From Conidiobolus incongruus B7586 (taxonomy: Eukaryota; Entomophthoromycota; Entomophthoromycetes; Entomophthorales; Conidiobolaceae), in contig JNEM01007282.1 of the NCBI GenBank assembly GCA_000697335.1, positions 1 to 15,208 of the forward strand: 15,208 nucleotides of DNA. The letters run 5' to 3'. Made by a program: the position numbers and the translations under genes. Below are positions 1 to 8,400 of the stretch, piece by piece; within the stretch, counting starts at the first letter, position 1, and each line of letters opens with the position of its first letter. The notes beneath the pieces were generated by a model. The model saw nothing but the letters and a program-made list of their open reading frames with translations. It did no database searches and was not told the origin of the DNA.

Positions 1-1104
1 GAGTCTCTCAAATGGTTCAGAAAAGCAGCTCTCCAAGGTCATGCAAGAGCTCAGAACAATGTGGGTTCCTGCTACTATTTTGGACTTGGTGCAAATCAGG
101 ATCGATCTGAAGCTGCAGGTTGGTTCAAGCGTGCCGCCGCTCAGGGCAATGCAGCTGCTCAGCACAATCTTGGTGAATGCTATGCTAATGGAAGAGGTGT
201 TGAAAAGGATTACAAAGAAGCTTTCAAATGGTTCTTGAAGGCTGCTGAGCAAGGCCACGCAGCAGCCCAAAGATCAGTTGGTATTTCATACTTTATGGGC
301 CATGGTATCACTCAAGATCGTGAAGAAGCTGTAAAGTGGTTCCAATTGGCAGCTGAACAGGGCAATGGAAGAGCTCAGTGCGCATTAGCCCAATGCTATA
401 TTAAAGGACATGGTGTAGCACCAAATCCCCAACTCGGATTTATGTGGAGTGAAAAAGCTGCTGAAAGTGGTCAAACCGAAGGTCAATACATGTTGGCCAC
501 TTGCTACTACCATGGATTGGGTGTTGTCCAGGACTATACACAAGCTTACCGCTGGTTCTACCAAGCTGCTCAAGATGAACACGCCCTAGCCAAATTCTCT
601 TTGGCAGGTTGCCATCGAGACGGTCTTGGTGTCCAAAAAGATCCCACTACAGCCTTTAAGATCTATTTAGAATTGGCTGAAGCTAACTATCCTGATGCCA
701 TGAACAATGTCGGTACATGTTACTCTGGAGGCCGAGGCGTTACTGCAGATCCTAAGAAAGCATTCTACTGGTTCCAACGCGCTGCCCAATCCCAAAACCC
801 CTCAGCAATGACCAACCTTGCACAGTGCTACCAAATGGGACGTGGTGTTGCTCAAGATCCCGTAGTCGCTGTGGAATGGTACGAAAAGGCTGCCAACTTA
901 GGCTCACCCGTCGCGCAGTTTAATCTCGCAGCATGTCATGAGAAGGGCGAAGATATCGCCAATCCTGATCCCGATCAAGTCATGACACTCTACAAAGCAG
1001 CTGCAGCCGCTGGCTTCGAACCCGCGATCAAACGCCTAGAACAGTTACTTAAAAACGCGGCCAAGCAGGGCAAGATGGATAAGGATTCGTGTAGGATTAT
1101 GTAA
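1..1104 (+). CDS. Sel1-repeat protein with C-terminal CaaX box, Chs4/Skt5-like chitin synthase activator (5' partial)
   Basis: The frame is open from the first base of the window to TAA at 1102-1104 (367 codons), so the true start lies upstream. The protein is almost entirely 36-residue Sel1-like repeats. About nine clear units and a worn tenth fit the pattern E-A-x-x-W-F-x-x-A-A-x-x-G-(H/N)-x-x-A-Q-x-x-(L/V)-G-x-C-Y-x-x-G-x-G-V-x-x-D. The last four residues, CRIM (1090-1101), form a CaaX box, and Met in the last position favours farnesylation. A lysine-containing stretch precedes it. Known of the family: Sel1 repeats plus a farnesylated C-terminus are the hallmark of yeast Chs4/Skt5 and its fungal relatives, which recruit and activate the class IV chitin synthase Chs3 at the plasma membrane. 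The N-terminal part is outside the window. Another prenylated Sel1 scaffold is possible. I see no intron in the visible part. Confidence 0.8.
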   Translation, partial: ESLKWFRKAALQGHARAQNNVGSCYYFGLGANQDRSEAAGWFKRAAAQGNAAAQHNLGECYANGRGVEKDYKEAFKWFLKAAEQGHAAAQRSVGISYFMGHGITQDREEAVKWFQLAAEQGNGRAQCALAQCYIKGHGVAPNPQLGFMWSEKAAESGQTEGQYMLATCYYHGLGVVQDYTQAYRWFYQAAQDEHALAKFSLAGCHRDGLGVQKDPTTAFKIYLELAEANYPDAMNNVGTCYSGGRGVTADPKKAFYWFQRAAQSQNPSAMTNLAQCYQMGRGVAQDPVVAVEWYEKAANLGSPVAQFNLAACHEKGEDIANPDPDQVMTLYKAAAAAGFEPAIKRLEQLLKNAAKQGKMDKDSCRIM

Positions 1105-1190
1105 ACTGTCACATTTAATTTATCATCAGAAACATGTTTCCAATTATTATTTATTTTTCCAAGGTTTTCTCCCAATATTTTTTTAATATC

Positions 1191-1196
1191 AATAAA
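1191..1196 (+). terminator. Poly(A) signal AATAAA of the Sel1-repeat gene
   Basis: A canonical AATAAA lies 87 nt after the stop codon in AT-rich DNA. It leaves only about 107 bp before the start codon of the next gene, so that gene's promoter must be short or overlap this 3' UTR. The hexamer is common by chance in such AT-rich sequence, so the support is its position. Confidence 0.45.
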
Positions 1197-1303
1197 ATTG
1201 ATTATCATTTTTGATTTATCACAAACCCTTAATTTGAATTTCACTATAATGAATTTAAAATATGTTGGCATCAGTCATATTCCCTATTAATTAATTTTAA
1301 AAA

Positions 1304-2744
1304 ATGTTGGACATTGAATTAATTACTATTGACACTTTAAAAAATGATACAATTTTTAGATTTAATGTTAAAGTAACTCACTTCCTAATATCATATTATT
1401 ACAACTAATTACTTATCTCTATAGACTAGTCTAAACCACTACAAATCCACCAATTACGTCAATGTTGAGAGGAACTACTCTGAATTGGAGAAATTGTACG
1501 TGTATCTTCAAAAAAATTATTTCGAGTTGGTACTCCCTACCCTACCACCATTACCCTCTCCTGATATTCTTAGGAGTGTAGACCTGAACCAAATTGTATT
1601 GGAGTACTTTAAGAGGTACTTTAAATTACTCAGTGCTAAAGCATCTTTGTGGAAAGATATTGAATTACAAAATTTTATTGAGAATGAGTTCCTGGTATGT
1701 TAAAATGAACATAGATTTAACCCATATTAACTTTTTTAGTATTCTACTAGCGTCAGAACTACGGTGAGTCAACCTCGTTTTAAGACTGGTAGTTGGTCCA
1801 GTGCAAGATTTAGGGGTTTGGGAAGCTCCAGTCAAGATAAGGATGACCAATTTTTCCAGACTTTGGAGAAGGCTTTTAAAGGAACTACTCCATTGGTTAC
1901 AAAAGCTAAGAATGATTTTTTGAGGTTGAATAAATGTGAACAAGGTGGGTTGTTTAGAGGTTTGATGGATTAGTATTAATTTTAAGATTAGATTATATTG
2001 GCTATATTTCTAAATTGAATAAGAATATTAGTAATCTACAATTTTTAATAACACAAAAAGAATTTGTTGAGTAAGTTTGTAATGGCAAGACCAAAGTGTT
2101 CAGTATATAAATCATTTTACATAGTTATTTAGTTCAAGTAAACTCCAATTTGAATGAGTATACCAAAAACTATCACCTACAGGTATATTTGACCAATATG
2201 TGAACATTGCAATAGTCTTAAGTATAGTTTTAGATCCATCAATTGGGATTCTATCAAAATTATTTTTTTAATTTCAAATTTGCAGAATTTATGCAACTTC
2301 AAGTAATTATTCAATTTATATGTTATCCTATAACTAATATGGGTTTAGGAAGTGATCAAAACACGAAAAGAGCTGGTAGACGCTCATAATTTCAGTATGG
2401 AGTTGACTCGACGCAAAAAACAGACGATGATCGTTTTGAAATCGAGTACCACTATCAATGAGGAAAAAGTCAATCAAGCTTTACAGGACTATGAAGAGGT
2501 AATTACCACCAAATTCGATCTCACCATTACTAACTGTCAATAGGTCAAACAATACGAACAATATCGCGAAAAACAGGTAGAAAAGTTACAGTCGCAACTG
2601 CCCCAAGAGTTCATGGACTGGAAAATGCAGCACACTGATCACACTATGAAATGGATTCGAGACTACGTAGGTTTGGAATTATCCAAACGTAAAAATGGTT
2701 TACATCATTTGAAATCATTGCTGACTACAGAATCTACAGCTTAA
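1304..2744 (+). CDS. PX-BAR sorting nexin, Vps17-like retromer subunit (8 exons, 366 aa)
   Basis: Hand-built exons: 1304-1372, 1425-1694, 1740-1944, 1992-2070, 2125-2182, 2234-2302, 2349-2498, 2544-2744. The seven introns are 45-54 nt, all GT...AG, and phases agree at every junction. Intron 7 carries a perfect TTACTAAC branch site. The ATG at 1304 is preceded directly by an in-frame TAA. Residues 2-116 form a PX domain (ERNYSEL at 38-44, the proline loop LPTLPPLPSP, and FIENEF near its end). Residues 150-365 form a helical BAR domain. The block LKSSTTINEEKVNQAL and the ending with IRDYV resemble fungal Vps17 more than Vps5, Snx4 or Mvp1. Known of the family: Vps17 pairs with Vps5 to shape endosomal tubules for retromer recycling to the Golgi. 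At 366 residues it is much shorter than yeast Vps17 (about 550) and lacks the N-terminal extension. The middle exons (1992-2302) are the least certain. Confidence 0.8.
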
Positions 2745-2775
2745 TTTAATCATTGGAAATTCTAATTAAAATCAA

Positions 2776-2836
2776 AATAAAAATTATGATTGAAAATTAT
2801 GTTATGTTATGTTTTATAGTGAGTTTCTTCAATAAA
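2776..2836 (+). terminator. Two poly(A) signals downstream of the Vps17-like gene
   Basis: AATAAA occurs at 2776-2781 and again at 2831-2836, which is 32 and 87 nt after the TAA stop. Either could direct 3' end formation. The call rests on hexamer and position only, since this DNA is so AT-rich that chance copies are expected. Confidence 0.4.
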
Positions 2837-5409
2837 GACGGCTGATAGCAAATTAATTAAATAGTTGATTCAGTGAAAGTTATAATCTATTAAATACTAT
2901 TTCCTTAACTATATCCAATTAAGCTCGACGCTTAATTTGAAATGCAACAATTCTTTAAATTATATAATAATTTGATAAGTATATTTCCTTGGGAGGAATT
3001 TGGTTCAAACAAATATTAATTTAATTGAAGTAGTATTGGTATTAAAAATAATATTGATAGTTAATTCAGATTCATTTTACCTTATTCATAAACATTTATT
3101 GAAATATGCAATTTTATTCAATAATTTTTAATCTTTTTTACATTAACAAAAATTTAACATTGATAAATAAAAGTGACAATTTAATGAATTTTTATTTGAT
3201 TATGTTTCTATTTAATTCTATTATTAAACTTTGAATTTAAAGACCATGATCATAATAACTATTATAAAATTCCAATTTAGAATATATCATTAACTCTTTA
3301 ATCACTTAATTGTATTTACCTCAAATTCAGAAAACTAATCTATTTCATGATATTTAAACTTCACTTTATTGACATCAATTATTTTATTTTCAACTATATT
3401 TTCTATATCCAATCATTTGTTAAAATATATCATAATCAGTATGAATGATATCTAGCTTTGATTCTAAATAGATAATCAATAAATTTTTACTTCTTTATTT
3501 TAATATTTTAAAGTATTTCTATTTATTCTTATTTTACTAGCCTCTCAAATCAAAGTTTTTAAAATATATTCTGATTTAACTATGTTCAAGAATAAATTGA
3601 TTTATTTGAGTTATGATTAATTCACAAATATTAATTATATATAAAATTAAGAAAATAGAATATAATTATTTTTAATTAGTATAGGTCGGTTGTATTTAAT
3701 ATTAATTTGAATCAATTTTTTCCAATTGTTTTCTTGCAAATTTAATAAAAATAAAATAATAAATATGAAAGTAATAAAATTTTTAAAGATAATAATATAT
3801 AGCCTAAATAATTCTACTACTCTTATATTATTAATTTTCCTCATATTTCTTATATTAGATATATTTGGAAAGATATAATAAATTATTTTATTCAATGAGT
3901 ATAAAATTTGAAATTTATATTATTAATATTTCAATATATTTTTAGACGAGGTATTATATATATTTATATATTATCTAATGATTTTTAATTAAGTTATTAT
4001 TTTATTGGATTTTTTTGCATAATCATATATAATAATTTTAGTATTAATAATAGTTCAACTGTATATCAAAAACTTATTCAATTATAATTTAAAGTTGATT
4101 TATCTATATATAATATATAAATTTAAAAATATATCACAATTTTAATTTAATATATATATAATATTTTATAAATAATATGAAAAAACAATATAAATTACAA
4201 AAATAAGAAAAAATATATAAAATTCAAATATTGATGGTTTTTATTAATATGGATATAATTTACTATAGATAATATATATACTAAAATATCAAACAATAAT
4301 ATCCTGTTATAAGTATAGTATCTTTTAATAATTAATGCTTATATTATTCATTTTATTTTAATTAAATAATACTATAATACTGAAATTATATGAAATATAA
4401 AATATATATTAATTATATATAAAATAAAATGAAATTCTTTGATAATAAGAATATATACTTAGTTTTTTTATTAAATATTTATTATATTCTAAATTTAAGA
4501 TAGATAATTAAATCTTAATATATTTGTTTTTATTTAACTATCTATTATATATTGATATTTTTTAAAATTCATAAAAATAGGATAAAAAAGATATAAAAAA
4601 ACAAATATCATTAAATATTTTACATATCACAATATATTGAATTTATATAACTAGACCCTTAAAATATTGGGATATTGTTAAATTATTGTGCTTCAGTGAT
4701 TAATCAGCACTTTTCAATTAAATATATTGAATATAAAAAATTAATTCAGATATTATATTTTGTAGTAAAATTGGTCAAATATCATTTTATAAGTTAATAA
4801 TCCTATAAATAAGTAACTTTAGGCAAATTCAATAAAATAAACTTTTAGTATCTACAATGAACACTTTGGAATTCATTTTAATAATTTGATATTTTTTTTA
4901 TTAATCCTTTTGGCAAGCTAAGAAATTGCTCAAAGTTTGGAAATACTTGTCCCAAAGTGTTTATGAATTTATGAAAAATATTTGAACTTTAATCATTGAT
5001 GATTAAATTAAGGTATATATATTAAAAATTTTAATACAGTAATAAATATATTGATGTAGTTTGTATTAGATATTTATTATGCTAGGAGTGTTTTTTTATA
5101 TACATCTGTAATTTCTACTATAACATAATTAATGATTAAAACAAAACTTATATCACCTCATATGAAAAATTATTATTAAAGTTGCATGGCCTATTTGCGG
5201 GCCAAATTATACCCAGGAGTTAACTAGACAATCCACTTTTCACATTGAATCCTTTTATAGTTATCAATATATCATAAATTGGTTAAAATATCAATTTAGC
5301 TGTTGTAAAATGGAATACAATTATCAACATCATCTAAATGATTGGATAAAATTCTATCATTTGAATCTTAAAAATTTTATAACAACTAAAGCCTTTAATA
5401 TTAAATTAT
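2837..5409. other. Long AT-rich intergenic region between convergent genes
   Basis: About 2.6 kb without a supportable gene. The stretch from about 3640 to 4660 is the most extreme, made almost wholly of A and T with short TATATA and AATAAT runs. The longest open frame here (minus strand, about 3647-3895) has a composition expected of random AT-rich DNA, is rich in Ile, Asn, Lys and Phe, and shows no domain. A small less AT-rich patch at about 5181-5245 contains a five-base-pair stem, TGGCC (5187-5191) with GGCCA (5200-5204), around an eight-base loop. A ten-base palindrome, TGATTAATCA, lies at 4697-4706. I assign no function to either, and I see no tRNA, tandem array or transposon ends. Confidence 0.6.
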
Positions 5410-5415
5410 TTTATT
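5410..5415 (-). terminator. Poly(A) signal AATAAA of the tricalbin gene
   Basis: On the minus strand AATAAA lies about 60 nt beyond the TAA stop of the tricalbin-like gene, a usual spacing for a fungal poly(A) signal. Chance occurrence is likely in this AT-rich setting, so the call depends on position. Confidence 0.45.
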
Positions 5416-5475
5416 AAGCAGATAAAATGATTAAAATGATTCCAAGTTGAAATAAATACCCTCACGCTGTGATAA

Positions 5476-8400
5476 TTAATTTTTTATACTGCCGAATCCC
5501 TTTTTGATTTTACCGAAGAGCTTGGAGCCCTTGGAGCTGTCGGTTTCGTTCATATTGAAGCTAGCTTCGCTGAGGTTGGAGGTAGAGTTACGTGCTAAGG
5601 TGGGGCTAAGGTAGACACCTTGGGGGATGAATTCGAGTTTGAGGTGAAGGCGACCGGATTGGCCTTCTCCCAAGCCGTTGGAGGTCCAAAAATCTTGCGA
5701 CGTGTTGGTGGGGGAAATGTAGTCACCGGTGTTGAGGATATAGTGACCCAGGTCGGGTCGATCGCCCAGGAGTGCGTAGCTCTTGATCTGGAATTCGATG
5801 CTGATGGGCTCGGAAATCAAATAATTGGGGATGATGTACACTTCGTTCCATTGGGGATTGCGTGTCTTTTTAATCACCTTAGTCTTGTACACATTCTTGC
5901 GATTGATGTATAGTTTAATGTAAGGATCTGAGCTGCTATTCTTAGTATCTGCGACCATTAAATCTTCAGCTTCAAAAATGGTTAATTTGAGAGAGCCAGG
6001 AGAGTTGAAATCATCGGAAATGTTAGAATTTGTACTTGTAGGCTGATGGAGAGGTACACCAACATTATTACCAGTTTGTGGAGGACTGAGGGTTACAGAT
6101 GGTTGTTGAAAAGTATGATGCGATGGTTGATTATTATTCATTAAGGTTGGAGTTTCAGAATTTATAGTGTCTAAAATCAATGATTAATAAACTAATGTAG
6201 ATATTAATTCAAAATATAGAATTACCTGTATGTGATTCAACTTGATGGACAGGAGTATTAGCTTTGGGAGAGATTAGAGAATTATGTTGGGTAGAATTTT
6301 CGGAAGCTCGGCTTTCACGATCGGAATCAGGGTTTTCTTTCTTCTTTTTACCTAATAAACTACCAACGAGACCAGCGCCTCCCTTAGCGACATTGATGGG
6401 TGCGGAGAGGACAGTTTTGGCACCTCCAATAGCCAATTTGCCACCACCAGCAATAGCTTGTCCAGCGAATTTACCAGTTCCAACGGCAAGAGAAGCACCT
6501 CCAGTGAGCGATCTAGCAGCTAATTTGACACCTCCTTTAGCAAGTCCAGTTGCAAATTGGGCACCTGAGTCTAAAATCATGCCTGGTAGAGCATGTTTTT
6601 CGTCATCTTCCAAGACATATTGAGGGGCAAAGAACATTCTCAAATTAACAATACCAGATTTAACGTTTTCTAATTCAACTGGGACATCAAAAGGAGTCTC
6701 AACATCTAATAAAGAGAGATCTAATTGAGCCGATCCTAAACTCTTATGCTTCTCAAGTTGATTCCAGTCAAATACTTCCATGACAAATTTAGATTGAATA
6801 CGATCTTCAATAGCAACAGTGAAGGTTTCATTGAATTCAGGGTTGAGATTCTTCTTGTGGGTTTCAGTTTTAAAAACCTTTTCGCCATTGAGAGTGAAGG
6901 AAATATAGGGATCACTGGTACCGGATCTATCCGCCGCAATCAAATTCTCGGCATTGACAACGGTGACCTGTAAGATGCCCATATTTCTGCCGCTCTCGGA
7001 AGGATTGATCGTGTAATCACAGGCATCGAATTTGAAACTGAGTCGAAGTTCGCCAATCGTGTTGTTGGTAAAATTAAATGTCCTGCTTTCTTCGGAGAGG
7101 TTCTCTATGATATCCTTGACAGGTCCAGTCCATCTAGCGAGTTCTGATTCTTTGCCTTGGCCTCCCTCCTTGGTGGATCTAATACTGACAGTAATACGAT
7201 CGATGTCGACCTCTTTAATGAAAGTTTGACATGTGTCTTCAAAAATGGGGTTAGAGCCACGTTTGGATGTTGTTTTGTGAACTGGAACACGTTCATTGTT
7301 ATTGAGAAGAATCACAGCATGAACGTTAGATTTAGCATTTCCAACACCTTTAGCTTCATGAAGAATGATACGAAGGATTCCAGCATCTAAAACAAATTTG
7401 AATAAATTAAGATGTATTATAAGTATATAAAATAAAATTACTGTAATCTGTAAGTTTGAACTGATTTTCAATTTCTTCATGAACTTTTTGTAACTCTTCA
7501 GGGTTGACAGATGCAAGAGTATTGGAATCAGCTGGAGTATCTTGAGTTTCATGAGTCTTAGTTTCGACAATTGCATTATCTTTTTCTTTTTCTTTAGCTT
7601 GGTCTAAGACTTGTTCCACTTGTTTAGTATCATTTAGACATTGAGGATGAAGTGAAAAGTATTGCAAATTCAAGTGAATACTGCCTCTTTCTTTTTCTTC
7701 TTTGATATGTAATGGATACCATCTAAAATAAATTAATAAAAATATTTCAAAATACCAAAAAAAAATAATCTTACTCGTCGCGAGCCTCGCCATGTTGATA
7801 GCCTTCTTTGAATTCCCATTTGGGTCCAAGTAAAGGTTTAATAGGTACGCTAGTTTTACCCAATAGTTTGTCTTTTTGAACAGAATTGAAATGCATGACT
7901 TCGAAGGATAGGGCATCTCCCTCACCATGAACAGGGATGTAGTACACATCATTCCACACAGGTTTAGTCGTATTATCTAACCAACGCGTTTTGCCAACCA
8001 ATTTGTTGGAGTGAACAACTTGACAATAAGGTTCGGGCTCTAAAAATTATGAATTAATAGAATATTAGGAGTAAAAGTGAGGGATCTTACTTGAAATTAA
8101 TTCACCTCCCTTGAGGCCTGTAGCTTCAATAACTTCAACTCGGACAAAGCCAATAGGAGGAAGAATACCCTGAATAGCGTTAGGATCAACAATGACTGGC
8201 TTGGATCTGACGTCCAATTTGACATTTAGACTACCCTCGTGACCTAGGGCCTCGAACTTGAACCATTCTTTATTATCGGCAATACTGGCCATCATTTCAG
8301 ATAAAGTAGAGGAGTAGCGACCAACTACAGAACGATCTGAAAGACGTAAAGAGATCTTGACTTTCGTTTTCTTTATACTCTCGATGAAGGTTTCATATGT

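Noticed and set aside
385-582. Minus-strand frame across the Sel1 repeats
   Set aside because: It is antisense to a clear repeat protein, and its composition simply mirrors the repeat codons.
1764-1769. Strong-looking donor GTGAGT inside exon 3 of the Vps17-like gene
   Set aside because: The frame stays open through it and continues with the expected PX-to-BAR linker. Using it would remove sequence that fits the family.
1945-1973. Premature end of the Vps17-like protein at the TAG at 1971-1973
   Set aside because: A 47-nt intron (1945-1991, GT...AG with an ATTAAT branch-like site) removes the stop and restores a BAR-like frame in phase.
3647-3895. Minus-strand frame of 82 codons in the AT-rich region
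   Set aside because: Its composition is what random AT-rich DNA gives (Ile, Asn, Lys, Phe), and it shows no domain or splice context.
5187-5204. Small TGGCC/GGCCA hairpin read as a riboswitch or tRNA piece
   Set aside because: The stem has only five base pairs and there is no tRNA-like T-loop or conserved RNA motif around it. A eukaryotic intergenic hairpin of this size is common by chance.
5620-5913. Plus-strand open frame of 97 codons opposite the last tricalbin exon
   Set aside because: It is antisense to the well-supported sixth C2 domain and has no domain or homology of its own. The same holds for the frames at 6264-6623, 6746-6973, 7032-7229 and 7157-7390.
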